Positions 26,764-35,700 of a stretch of DNA of 64,000 bases are shown here, in pieces. The position numbers and the translations under genes are program-made. The number at the start of each line of letters is the position of its first letter. Positions within the stretch are counted from its first letter, which is position 1. The stretch is taken from the NCBI GenBank assembly GCA_020444045.1, contig JAHLLS010000024.1:17902-81901 (forward strand), given 5' to 3'. The stretch is from Deltaproteobacteria bacterium. GTDB taxonomy: Bacteria; Desulfobacterota; Desulfobacteria; Desulfobacterales; UBA5852. The notes below the pieces were generated by a model. It was not told the DNA's origin. It saw only the letters and a program-made list of their open reading frames with translations, and did no database searches.

Positions 26764-26906
26764 AAAACCCCTGAGAAAAGCCCCCTTTCGTCCAATCTCG
26801 GTGTCATGCTCAAATTTTAATCCTCGAAATACGAATCAGTATTCCTGCGGTTAAAATTTTCGCCTTCCTTGAGCTAGAACGAAAATGAACCTTTCTCAGG
26901 GGCTTT
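26764..26906. repeat. Nested inverted repeat between the two tRNA genes
   Basis: The outer arms are CCCCTGAGAAA (26768-26778) and TTTCTCAGGGG (26892-26902), extended by three more matches after one mismatch. The inner arms are AAATTTTAA (26812-26820) and TTAAAATTT (26851-26859). They fill almost the whole spacer between tRNA-His and tRNA-Arg. Confidence 0.7.
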
Positions 26907-26920
26907 AGGGAAAGACAAAA

Positions 26921-26997
26921 TGGGGTGAGTGATGGGACTTGAACCCACGACCCTCAGGGCCACAACCTGATGCTCTGCCAACTGAGCTACACCCACC
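26921..26997 (-). tRNA. tRNA-His (GTG)
   Basis: A 77-nt cloverleaf with encoded CCA. An extra 5' G (G-1) pairs with discriminator C73, the tRNA-His hallmark. D-arm AGCTCAGTTGGCAGAGC, anticodon loop TTGTGGC giving GTG, T-arm CGTGGGTTCAAGTCCCAT. It lies upstream of tRNA-Arg on the same strand. Confidence 0.97.
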
Positions 26998-27176
26998 GCA
27001 ATGAACGCGTGTAATTAACAGAAGCGCCCCTTAAATGCAAGGGGAAAAATAAGCCCTTTCAAGACCGTTTCACACCGTATGGTCCCCGCAAAACGCGATT
27101 TGCAGTGTTGACCCTAAATCCCATCTGCTATAGGATATTCGTCACATTCGCAACAGGCTGAAAAAGGATAAATAAT

Positions 27177-27347
27177 ATGTCATTTCAAATATTTATCATC
27201 AGGGCACTGATGGGCTTGGGGATGGCGGTGGTGTTGACCCGGATGTTTCGCCAGAACAGCGACCCGGTCTATATCGTCGGTCTGGCCACGATCCTGGTGG
27301 GCCTGGCCTATGCCATGGAGTACCTGCGCAAGCGTAAAAAACGCTGA
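27177..27347 (+). CDS. 56-aa two-helix membrane protein
   Basis: ATG at 27177 with AAAAGGA eight bases upstream. The peptide has two hydrophobic helices, IFIIRALMGLGMAVVLTRMF and VYIVGLATILVGLAYAMEYL, joined by a short polar turn (RQNSDP), and ends in a strongly basic tail, RKRKKR, consistent with a hairpin whose ends are cytosolic. I recognise no family. It lies 26 bp before selB and is probably in the same transcript. Confidence 0.65.
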   Translation: MSFQIFIIRALMGLGMAVVLTRMFRQNSDPVYIVGLATILVGLAYAMEYLRKRKKR

Positions 27348-27373
27348 GGCACACATAAGGGAGTTCCGCTATC

Positions 27374-29284
27374 TTGAAACAGATCATTCTCGGCACGGCC
27401 GGCCACATCGATCACGGTAAAACCAGCCTCATCAAGGCCATCAGCGGCATCGACACGGATCGCCTGAAGGAGGAAAAGCAGCGCGGCATCACGATCGAGC
27501 TGGGGTTTGCCTCACTGGACCTGCCGGATGGCCAGCACGTGGGCATCGTGGACGTGCCGGGACATGAGAAATTCGTCAAAAACATGGTGGCCGGCGCCAC
27601 CGGGATCGACATCGTGGCCATGGTGATTGCCGCCGACGAGGGCGTCATGCCCCAGACCCGCGAACACATGGAAATCTGCAGCCTGCTCGGAGTCCGTCAC
27701 GGCTTTGTGGCACTTACCAAGACCGACATGGTGGACGAAGAGTGGTTGGAGCTGGCCATCGATGATATCCAGTCCTTCAGCCGGGGGTCTTTCCTGGAAG
27801 GACAACCCATCGTGCCGGTATCCTCGGTAACCGGCGACGGCATCCCGAAATTCCTCGAAACGCTTCAAGCCATATGCACCGCCGTGCCTGAACGCAAACA
27901 GACCGGCCTTTTTCGCCTGCCGGTGGACCGGGTTTTCACGATGAAAGGCTTTGGCACCGTGATCACGGGGTCGCTGGTATCCGGCATGATTGCCGTGGGG
28001 GAGACCATCATGATCTACCCTTCCCGGATCAAATCCAAGGTGCGGGGCATCCAGGTTCACAACCAGAGCGTCAACGAGGCCCTTGCCGGACAACGCACCG
28101 CCATCAATTTCCAGGGGTTGGACATGACCGCGGTCAACCGGGGGGATGTGCTGGCCCGGCCGGACAGCCTGAGCCCCAGCTACATGGCCGACCTGTCGTT
28201 CCAGTATCTGGATAGTGCCGCCAAACCGCTGAAGAACCGCACGCGCGTCCGTTTCCATACCGGCACGAGCGAAATCATGGGCAACCTGATCCTGCTGGAT
28301 CGCGACGAACTGGCCCCCGGCGATGCGGCCGCGGTCCAGGTGCGCCTGGATACACCGGTCACCCTGGTAAAAGAAGACCGCTATGTCATCCGCAGCTACT
28401 CTCCGGTGCGCACGATTGGCGGCGGACAGATTCTCAATCCCATCCCCACCAAACACAAACGTTTCCGAACCGACATCAGCGAGGCCTTGAATGCCCTGGC
28501 GGAAATGCCGCCGGAGGACGTCATCGGCTTTCATGCCCGCCAGGCCGGCTTTCGTGGCACGGAGCATAATGAGCTGCGGCTGGTGACCAATCTGCCTGAT
28601 AAAAAACTCGACACCGCCACCAGCGCCCTGCTATCCCGCCGAGACCTGATCATGATCGACCGCGAGCGCCGACTCTACGTGCACGCCGACACCTACGACT
28701 ACCTGCGGCAGATGGTCCTCGACCAATTGGCGGCCTATCATGCCAAAAATCCGCTCAAGACCGGCATGCCCCGCGAAGAATTGCGGAGCAAGTTCCCGGC
28801 CGCCATTCATCCCAAGCTGCCCCCCCAGGTGCTGAACCAGATGCTTAAAAACGAAGAGCTGGCCGTTGACGAAGACACGATTCGCCTGGCGGATCACAAG
28901 GTTTCCCTGGCAGTGGACCAGAGCCAACTGAGAGAAAACATCATCCGGGCCTACGATCGCGGCGGCATTACCCCGCCTTATTTCAAAGAAATCTGCCAGT
29001 CCCTGAATGTCGAGGCACGGGCGGCGCGGGATGTGCTGCAGTTGCTGGTGGAAGAAAACCAGTTGGTCAAAGTCAAGGAAGATCTTTTTTTCCAGCGCAA
29101 GGTGATCGATGCCCTCAAGGAACGCCTGGTGGCATTCTTACGGGATCGGGGCGCCATCACCACGCCCGAATTCAAGGATATGACTGGTGCATCCCGCAAA
29201 TATGTGATACCTTTGGCCGAGTATTTTGACGCCGTCAATGTTACGATTCGAGTCGGCGACACCCGCCAGCTGAGAAAAGGCTGA
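27374..29284 (+). CDS. selB: Selenocysteine-specific elongation factor SelB
   Basis: 636 residues. The GTPase domain shows GHIDHGKTSL (G1), RGITIELGF (G2), DVPGHEKFVKNM (G3), TKTD (G4) and SS (G5). The EF-Tu-like domains 2 and 3 follow (about 175-345), and the C-terminal 270 residues are winged-helix repeats that bind the SECIS hairpin. It delivers Sec-tRNA to UGA codons. The start is TTG at 27374 with GGGAG ten bases upstream. selA and selC are not in the window, but a selenoproteome is expected for this lineage. Confidence 0.95.
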   Translation: MKQIILGTAGHIDHGKTSLIKAISGIDTDRLKEEKQRGITIELGFASLDLPDGQHVGIVDVPGHEKFVKNMVAGATGIDIVAMVIAADEGVMPQTREHMEICSLLGVRHGFVALTKTDMVDEEWLELAIDDIQSFSRGSFLEGQPIVPVSSVTGDGIPKFLETLQAICTAVPERKQTGLFRLPVDRVFTMKGFGTVITGSLVSGMIAVGETIMIYPSRIKSKVRGIQVHNQSVNEALAGQRTAINFQGLDMTAVNRGDVLARPDSLSPSYMADLSFQYLDSAAKPLKNRTRVRFHTGTSEIMGNLILLDRDELAPGDAAAVQVRLDTPVTLVKEDRYVIRSYSPVRTIGGGQILNPIPTKHKRFRTDISEALNALAEMPPEDVIGFHARQAGFRGTEHNELRLVTNLPDKKLDTATSALLSRRDLIMIDRERRLYVHADTYDYLRQMVLDQLAAYHAKNPLKTGMPREELRSKFPAAIHPKLPPQVLNQMLKNEELAVDEDTIRLADHKVSLAVDQSQLRENIIRAYDRGGITPPYFKEICQSLNVEARAARDVLQLLVEENQLVKVKEDLFFQRKVIDALKERLVAFLRDRGAITTPEFKDMTGASRKYVIPLAEYFDAVNVTIRVGDTRQLRKG

Positions 29285-29316
29285 GTCCTCAAGCCTGCTA
29301 CGATCCAGGAGTCATC

Positions 29317-30621
29317 ATGGAAAATACACCGAACCCGGACCCCGGTGAAAAACACACCAAGGGATTTAAACTGTTTGCCGCCCAACGCATCGTGATAGGG
29401 GCCGTTGCGATCGTGCTCCTGTTATGGTTGGTGCATTACGGCCTGAGCTTTTTCGAAGCCACCGAAACGGGACAATCCGGCCATACACCGCAGGTCGCCG
29501 ATGTGACACACAGCTCGGACACGGCAGGCCACACCCAGACGGGATCTCCTGAGAACATCGGTGAGACCGGCATGGAAGGTCACGGGAAATCGGAGGTTAC
29601 GATGCCCGGCACAGCTACGCAAGGCGGCCCCGCCGATACAGCAAGTCATGCCCAGACGGCGCCGCATGCCGCTGCCGACAAAGCCGATATGGCGGACCAC
29701 AAGCCAGCGGGGGCCGCAGCTAAGAACACCGATACACACACGGCAGCCGCACCGCAGAGCAAGGCCGACACATCTGGCGATCATACCGGCAAAGTCGGCC
29801 ATGGTGCCAAGACGGCTGCTGAAGACGCTTCCCATGCCCCGGCCGGACACGGCGCCTTCAGCGCTTCCGGTGTCACGGGCGTGGCCTTCGTGGAAGCCAC
29901 GATCGCCCCACTACACTACGAACTCGAAGAGCGCTACTACGGTTGGCGGCCCAACGATATCGTCGACGTCACCGACAACGTGAACAACTTCCAACTGGGT
30001 GTTCTGGAAGTCACTCGGCGCACAGTCGAGGTGCTATTGGAACGTATTTCCAGCACTGGCGGAAACCAAACCTTCGACAAAGATCTCGAGCTCGCGCGCA
30101 ACAATCTCATGATCAAGGCAAGTGATTACCTGCTGCCTTCGGCTGAAGACAGCTACGAAGAAGCCATTGAATCCCTTCGAAATTACAGGGGAAAATTGCT
30201 GAACGGAACGGCTTTTTTTTATGGCCGCATCGACAACCTGATACCGCTTCTGCGGGTGTACGAAAATCTTCTGGGCAGCTGCGATGATAAACTGATCAAG
30301 CACTACGAGGATGATGGCTCAGAAGTGAGCTGGTTCAGCGCGGACGATTATTTCTATTATGCCAAAGGGGTGGCCAGCGCCATGCACTCGATTCTGGAGG
30401 CCGTCGCCGTCGATTTTGCCACGGCGATCGAAACCCGGCGCGGCACGGAAATTCTGCACCACGCTTTGGAGTCGCTGCACCACGCCACCCAGATCGATCC
30501 GCTCCTGATCTTGGACAGTTCCCCGGACGGAATCTTTGCCAACCACCGGGCCAACATGGCGGCCCCCATCAGCCACGCCCGCTTTTTCGTCGGGATGCTC
30601 ATCGAAACCCTTTCTACCTGA
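29317..30621 (+). CDS. DUF2333 family membrane-anchored protein
   Basis: 434 residues with a single N-terminal membrane helix (about 27-47, IVIGAVAIVLLLWLVHYGL). A long low-complexity linker rich in His, Thr, Ala and Gly (about 50-185) follows, then the DUF2333 domain: YYGWRPNDIVDVTDNVNNFQLGVLEVTRRTVEVL, then FDKDLELARNNLMI, WFSADDYFYYAKGVASAM and the final ANHRANMAAPISHARFFVGML. It is expected to face the periplasm, function unknown. It lies 32 bp after selB and is likely co-transcribed. Confidence 0.88.
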   Translation: MENTPNPDPGEKHTKGFKLFAAQRIVIGAVAIVLLLWLVHYGLSFFEATETGQSGHTPQVADVTHSSDTAGHTQTGSPENIGETGMEGHGKSEVTMPGTATQGGPADTASHAQTAPHAAADKADMADHKPAGAAAKNTDTHTAAAPQSKADTSGDHTGKVGHGAKTAAEDASHAPAGHGAFSASGVTGVAFVEATIAPLHYELEERYYGWRPNDIVDVTDNVNNFQLGVLEVTRRTVEVLLERISSTGGNQTFDKDLELARNNLMIKASDYLLPSAEDSYEEAIESLRNYRGKLLNGTAFFYGRIDNLIPLLRVYENLLGSCDDKLIKHYEDDGSEVSWFSADDYFYYAKGVASAMHSILEAVAVDFATAIETRRGTEILHHALESLHHATQIDPLLILDSSPDGIFANHRANMAAPISHARFFVGMLIETLST

Positions 30622-30739
30622 CAGGAATAATGCATTATAAAATGGGGGCCAACGACCCGGAGCCCCCATCTCGATAGCCTTGAGCCCATCGACCCGCACG
30701 GTACGGACGATAGGCGACACCATCTCTGGAGCGACACGC

Positions 30740-32728
30740 ATGGGGAACCAGCCCACCTACGACCAACTCGTGCAACAAATCGAGGAGTTGGAAGAAGAGC
30801 TGAAGCACCAGCGACAAGCCTATGACGAGCAAGCGCAGACCGAATCCCTTTTTCTTTCCCTGATCGATTCCCTGCCGCTCAACGTTTTCAGCAAGGATAA
30901 GAAGGGCCGTTTCATCCTGGCCAACCGGCAGTACTGCCAGACCGTCGGCAAATCGATGGCAGACATCCTGGGGCGCACAGATGGCGATTTTCACCCACCG
31001 GAAATGGCCCGCAAATATCGCCGGGATGACCGCGCCGTGATGGACAGCCGGCAAGTCACCTCCCTTGAAGAAGAGCACCGGACCACCGGCGGAAAAACCA
31101 TGGATGTCAGCGTTATCAAGGCCCCGCTCTATAACCGCCAGAGGGAAGTCACCGGCGTGTTGGGTGTTTTTTGGGACATTTCCCAACGTAAAGAGACCGA
31201 ACGCGCCTTACATGAGAGTGAAAAACGATTCCGCGAACTCGTCGATCTCCTGCCGCAGTCCATCTATGAATTTAGTCTCGACGGAAAAATTACATTTGCC
31301 AACCAGAGTGCCCTGCGCACCTTCGGCTACACCCAGGGGGATCTTGACGCGGGGCTCCATATTCAGTCCTTGCTGATCGAAGAAGACCATCAGCGGGTGC
31401 AGGCCGATATTGCACGGGCCGACGATCTGCACCGGCGGTTGGGGACCGAATACACGGCCCGGCACCGCGATGGGCACCCCTTTCCCGTTGTCGCCTACAC
31501 CAGCCCGATCCGGAAGGACGGCCACACCATCGGAATACGGGGGATTGCCATCGACCAGACCGATATCTGGAATCTGGAAGAGCGCCTCAAGATCGCCCAG
31601 AAAATGGAAGCCGTGGGGCAGCTGGCCGGCGGCGTGGCCCACGACCTCAACAACCTGCTCAGTCCCATCCTTGGCTATGCCGAAATCCTCCTGGACGATC
31701 TGGCCCCGCAGGATTTAAATCGGCCGGCAATCCAATCCATTCAGGAGGCCGGCCAAAAAGCCCGTGACCTGGTCCAGCAACTCTTGGCCTTTGCCCGCAA
31801 ACAGCCCCTGCAAATCACTACCATCAATCTTAATCATGTCGTCTCCGGCTTTGAAAAGCTGCTGCGCCGCTCGATCCGGGAAGACATCTTGATCACGATT
31901 GACCTGACCGAAATCCCGGCCCTGATCCGGGCGGATGCCGGGCAGATCGAACAGGTCATCATGAACCTGGCCGTAAACGCGCAGGATGCCATGCCCAAAG
32001 GCGGCCGCCTGACCCTGGAAACCGCCGTTATCGACCTCGACGAAAGTTACGCCCAAGAGCATCCGGGTGTGACCGCGGGACAGCATGTGATGCTGTCGCT
32101 CAGCGACACGGGCCAGGGTATCCCGCACGCCCATCGTGACCGCATCTTCGATCCCTTCTTTACGACCAAAGAACGCGACAAGGGCACCGGTTTAGGGCTG
32201 TCCACCGTTTACGGCATCGTCAAGCAGCACCACGGCGATATCTGGCTCTACAGCGAACCGGATCAGGGGACGACCTTCAAAATTTTTTTTCCCGGCGCCA
32301 ACGGACACGCTGAACCGATCGCCGCTCGGCAGGGCGCCCGCCAGGCTGACCGGGGGACGGAAACCATCATGGTGGTCGAAGACAATACCATGCTGCGGGA
32401 CATGGCCCAAAAAATCCTCGAACGCTATGGCTACCGCGTTCTCATCGCCGGTAGCGGAGACGAATGTCTCCAGCGATTGACGACCCATGACGGTCCGGTG
32501 CATCTACTCCTCACGGATGTGGTCATGCCCGAAATGAACGGCCGGGAGCTCTATGCCCGACTGGCCCCGTTGCACCCCGATTTAAAAGTGCTCTACATGT
32601 CGGGCTACACGGATAATGTCATCCTGCACCATGGCGTCCTGGAAGCCGGCATCGACTTCATCCAGAAACCCTTCTCGGTTCAGGGTCTGGCAAGCAAGAT
32701 CCGCCTGATTCTGGACAAGAACGCCTGA
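30740..32728 (+). CDS. Hybrid sensor histidine kinase (PAS-PAS-HisKA-HATPase-REC), soluble
   Basis: 662 residues with no membrane helix. An N-terminal coiled coil (about 5-40) leads to PAS 1 (about 45-160), PAS 2 (165-290) and HisKA with AVGQLAGGVAHDLNNLLSPI (phosphorylated His). HATPase_c follows with NLAVNAQDAMP (N box) and GTGLGLSTVYGIV, then a C-terminal receiver domain with DVVMPEMNG and the final QKPFS Lys-Pro. It senses a cytosolic or redox cue through PAS, but no cofactor motif is visible. The ATG at 30740 is preferred because GGAG lies 9 bases upstream; the frame is open 60 bases further back. Confidence 0.9.
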   Translation: MGNQPTYDQLVQQIEELEEELKHQRQAYDEQAQTESLFLSLIDSLPLNVFSKDKKGRFILANRQYCQTVGKSMADILGRTDGDFHPPEMARKYRRDDRAVMDSRQVTSLEEEHRTTGGKTMDVSVIKAPLYNRQREVTGVLGVFWDISQRKETERALHESEKRFRELVDLLPQSIYEFSLDGKITFANQSALRTFGYTQGDLDAGLHIQSLLIEEDHQRVQADIARADDLHRRLGTEYTARHRDGHPFPVVAYTSPIRKDGHTIGIRGIAIDQTDIWNLEERLKIAQKMEAVGQLAGGVAHDLNNLLSPILGYAEILLDDLAPQDLNRPAIQSIQEAGQKARDLVQQLLAFARKQPLQITTINLNHVVSGFEKLLRRSIREDILITIDLTEIPALIRADAGQIEQVIMNLAVNAQDAMPKGGRLTLETAVIDLDESYAQEHPGVTAGQHVMLSLSDTGQGIPHAHRDRIFDPFFTTKERDKGTGLGLSTVYGIVKQHHGDIWLYSEPDQGTTFKIFFPGANGHAEPIAARQGARQADRGTETIMVVEDNTMLRDMAQKILERYGYRVLIAGSGDECLQRLTTHDGPVHLLLTDVVMPEMNGRELYARLAPLHPDLKVLYMSGYTDNVILHHGVLEAGIDFIQKPFSVQGLASKIRLILDKNA

Positions 32729-32902
32729 AACGCAAGTCCGGCAGGGTTTCAGAGCACCGATCCATCTTGCGGCTTCGTCCGACGGCGTATGCAATGCGAT
32801 AATAATCCGGCAACGATGACGCGTCACGCCATCTACGATTCCCTCCTGATTTTCCGTCCCCCACACATCACACGTCTGTAATTAACAAAATATCAAGCTT
32901 CG

Positions 32903-33068
32903 GACGGCTTGGTAAAACGTTCAAGATACGGCGCGCAAGTTTCGAGGCGTGAGGCGTACTTATCGTACGCCGCAGCGACTTCGAAATACCGCAATCGCGG
33001 GGGCCGAAGGCCGCGCAACGCAGAGACTTGTCCGCCTCTGGCGGATTGGACGTTTTTACCAAGCCGTC
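32903..33068 (+). repeat. Dispersed intergenic palindrome, copy A
   Basis: Ends GACGGCTTGGTAAAACGT (32903-32920) and ACGTTTTTACCAAGCCGTC (33050-33068) are inverted repeats with one indel. An inner dyad, GGCGTAC/GTACGCC, lies near 32951-32970. It shares the arrangement and core words (GCGCGCAAGTT, GTACGCCGCA, GACTT) with copies B and C. This copy is longest because of an insertion around 33000. It sits between convergent genes. Confidence 0.85.
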
Positions 33069-34203
33069 ACAGTTCGGCAGCGAACCGCGCGCTGATGCTG
33101 TTGTGGTAGCGCATGCCTCTCATGGTCAGGGCGCAGCGGCCCGGAAGATTCGCCAGGCACCCCTCCTCGCTCAACTGGTTGAGCAGCCGGCCGAACGTGG
33201 CCTGTACCGAGAGGTGAAAGCGCTGCTCAAAATCCACGATGGAAAATCCCTCTTTTAACCGCAGACCAAGCAGCAACGCCTCCAGCACCTGCTGCTCCCG
33301 GGACAGGACTTCCCGTCCGTCTTCCGGCCGCCGGTCCTGGGCCAGGCGCTGCATGTAGATGTCCAGATCGGCGATATTCCATGACCGTGTGTTTCCCCGG
33401 TAGGAATGGGCGGACGGCCCGAACCCCAGGTAGGGTTCAAAATGCCAGTATTTCATATTGTGACGGGAGCGGAAGTCCGGTGTGCGGGCGAAGTTGGAAA
33501 TCTCGTAGTGGTCGTAACCGTGCCTTGAGAGAAAGGCAGCCGTAGTCTCGAACATATCCACCACGCGGCTTTCCTCCAGCGGTGCCAACCGCCCCCGTTC
33601 TAAATCGCATGTCATGGGGGTTCCGGGTTCAAAGGTCAAGATATAACAGGAGAGGTGCTCGGGCCGGTAGTGGAGGGCCTGCTCCAGATCGCTCACCCAG
33701 CCGGCCAATGTCTGACCGGGAAGGCCGTAGATCAGGTCCACGCCCAGGTTGCGAAAACCGGCCGCACGGGCCTGGTCAATCACAGCGCCAGCCTCAGCAC
33801 GGTTGTGGATTCGCCACAGAAAACGAAGCGCATCGTCCCGGAACGACTGCACGCCGATATTCAGACGATTCACACCGATCTTCCGCAGGCGCGTCAAGCC
33901 ATCGAGACCAACAGCGCCGGGATTAGTCTCCAGGGTAACTTCGACGTCGGCCAAAAGATTGAAGTGGGTCTGCACCGCGTCCAGCACATCAGCGACCGCT
34001 GAGGGGGATAAAAGCGAAGGGGTCCCGCCACCGAAATACACGGTGTTGACCACCATTTCCGGCGCGGCGCGAAGTGCTATCTCGCGGTGCAGCGCCGCCA
34101 GAAAGGCGGCCAGATGATCCCCCCCGGTGACAGAATAGAAATCACAGTAGGGGCATTTGCGCTTGCAAAAAGGAATGTGAAAGTAGAGTCCGGCCGGCGG
34201 CAT
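33067..34203 (-). CDS. hemW: Radical SAM heme chaperone HemW
   Basis: 378 residues. The N-terminus shows the oxygen-independent coproporphyrinogen-oxidase-like signature FHIPFCKRKCPYCDF with the CxxxCxxC cluster site (Cys13/17/20), then YFGGGTPSLL, NPGAVGLDGLTRLRKIGVNRLNIGVQSF and YEISNFAR. The C-terminal HemW domain includes KYWHFEPYLGFGPSAHSY. HemW inserts heme into proteins and lacks the extra Cys of HemN (CxxxCxxCxC), matching CPYCDF here. The ATG at 34203 has GGAG six bases upstream. The stop codon lies within the end of palindrome copy A. Confidence 0.92.
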   Translation of the reverse strand: MPPAGLYFHIPFCKRKCPYCDFYSVTGGDHLAAFLAALHREIALRAAPEMVVNTVYFGGGTPSLLSPSAVADVLDAVQTHFNLLADVEVTLETNPGAVGLDGLTRLRKIGVNRLNIGVQSFRDDALRFLWRIHNRAEAGAVIDQARAAGFRNLGVDLIYGLPGQTLAGWVSDLEQALHYRPEHLSCYILTFEPGTPMTCDLERGRLAPLEESRVVDMFETTAAFLSRHGYDHYEISNFARTPDFRSRHNMKYWHFEPYLGFGPSAHSYRGNTRSWNIADLDIYMQRLAQDRRPEDGREVLSREQQVLEALLLGLRLKEGFSIVDFEQRFHLSVQATFGRLLNQLSEEGCLANLPGRCALTMRGMRYHNSISARFAAEL

Positions 34204-34346
34204 CGCCTGCTCCGCGCACACGCTACAATGTGCGGTTGTACTCGATTGCTTCGCCTTACATCACATCCCGAATAGCCATGAATCATGCCCGTTCAGTGGC
34301 GACGCCATCGCGTGCAGGGAGAACGGCCACCGGTCACGGGCCACGG

Positions 34347-34892
34347 CTATCGTTTGTGGGACGCACCCAGCGCAATGCCGAGATCCAGGGCTTTCTGATT
34401 CATGTCCACAAACCCGGAAGGAATGCGTTCCTTGAGAACCGCCATGATGGATGCCGGCTGAACCAGATCGGTCAGGGCCACCACCGCCCCCAACATGCAG
34501 ATGTTGAACACGATGGGTTTGCCGATCTCGTCCATCACCGTCTGGTACAAGGGAAGCTCGACCTGCCAGGCGTCCACCTTGCGTTCCTGCTTGACGAAGC
34601 GGCTATCCGTCAAAAGCAGTCCGCCCGGGCGAATGATGGGAGCATACGAAGTGTAGGACTCCTGGGTCAGACACACCAGCATGTTGGGCTGAATGACCTT
34701 GGGAAAGTTGATCTCTTCTTCAGAAATAATGATGTCGGAACGGGTCGATCCGCCCCGGGCCGCCGCCCCATAGGCCTGGGACTGGGTGGCATTGAGCCCC
34801 TCGTAGATGACGGCGGCTTCGGCAAAAATGATGGCTGCGGTTATGACACCCTGGCCGCCGGAACCGGTGAATACCATCCGCATTCTTTCCAT
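34347..34892 (-). CDS. korC: 2-oxoacid:ferredoxin oxidoreductase, gamma subunit
   Basis: 181 residues with the gamma-domain signature FTGSGGQGVITAAIIFAEAA, then QAYGAAARGGSTRSDIIISEEEINFP and LVCLTQESY. It is the last gene of the four-gene kor operon, 5 bp after korB, with the ribosome site AAAGG inside the end of korB. In the complex it helps bind CoA and hold the enzyme together. Separate gamma and delta chains, plus the ferredoxin-like delta, identify a four-subunit KGOR/VOR-type enzyme; 2-oxoglutarate is favoured by the acn-icd neighbourhood. Confidence 0.9.
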   Translation of the reverse strand: MERMRMVFTGSGGQGVITAAIIFAEAAVIYEGLNATQSQAYGAAARGGSTRSDIIISEEEINFPKVIQPNMLVCLTQESYTSYAPIIRPGGLLLTDSRFVKQERKVDAWQVELPLYQTVMDEIGKPIVFNICMLGAVVALTDLVQPASIMAVLKERIPSGFVDMNQKALDLGIALGASHKR

Positions 34893-34897
34893 GGGAA

Positions 34898-35698
34898 CTA
34901 ACCTTTCATCGCCTGTTCAATGATTTTATCGTACTCACGGCAGTATTCCGGCGCTTCCTCTTGGACAAAGATGCCCCGCTCGATGAGATCGGGATTGTCT
35001 TTTTTCTTCGAAGACCCGATCGGCACGGTGATGTCCTTATAGTGCTCCATCATGTCGGCAGCCGCCCCCAGTTTGTTTTTGCGCCCGAAATGAGTCGGAC
35101 ATTGGGAGAGAATCTCCACCACGCTGAAGCCTTCGTGCAAGATGGCCTGCTTGATCAGATCCGTGGCCTGCTGGGCGTGGAAGGTGGTGCTGCGCGCCAC
35201 GAAGGAGGCCCCGGCCGCCGTGGCCATCTTCACCACATCGAATTCCCGGTCGATGTTGCGGAAAGGCGCTGTGGTGGCGTTGATCCCCACCCCGCTCATG
35301 GGTGAAAACTGCCCGCCCGTCATCCCGTAGATGCGGTTGTTCATGACAATGGCCGTGATGTCGATATTACGCCGGCAGGCATGAATAAAATGGTTCCCCC
35401 CAATGGCCAGGGCGTCGCCATCCCCCATGGGAACGATCACATTCAGCTCCGGTTTGGAGAGCTTGACCCCGGTGGCAAACGCCAGGGCCCTGCCGTGCAG
35501 CGTGTGCAGGGTGTGAAAATCCACATAGCCGGAAATGCGCGACGAGCAGCCGATGCCCGAGGCCATCACAATTTCGTTCTTGCTCATGCCCAGCTGCTCC
35601 ACGGCCCGCAGCAGGCTGTTCAAAACCGTGCCGTGGCCGCATCCCGGGCACCACATGTGTGGAAAAAAGCGCTGGCGGAGATAATCATGCGTCGACAT
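34898..35698 (-). CDS. korB: 2-oxoacid:ferredoxin oxidoreductase, beta subunit (TPP-binding)
   Basis: 266 residues. The TPP-binding features are WCPGCGHGTVLNSLLRAV (Cys ligands), GIGCSSRISGYVDFHTLHTLHGRALAFATG, and the GDGDALAIGGNHFIHACRRNIDITAIVMNN motif (TPP diphosphate and Mg2+). ALA-type enzymes also show GMTGGQFSPMS, seen here. It decarboxylates the 2-oxoacid on TPP and passes electrons to the cluster. It starts 2 bp after korA stops, with AAGGGGG upstream. Confidence 0.93.
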   Translation of the reverse strand: MSTHDYLRQRFFPHMWCPGCGHGTVLNSLLRAVEQLGMSKNEIVMASGIGCSSRISGYVDFHTLHTLHGRALAFATGVKLSKPELNVIVPMGDGDALAIGGNHFIHACRRNIDITAIVMNNRIYGMTGGQFSPMSGVGINATTAPFRNIDREFDVVKMATAAGASFVARSTTFHAQQATDLIKQAILHEGFSVVEILSQCPTHFGRKNKLGAAADMMEHYKDITVPIGSSKKKDNPDLIERGIFVQEEAPEYCREYDKIIEQAMKG

Positions 35699-35700
35699 GC

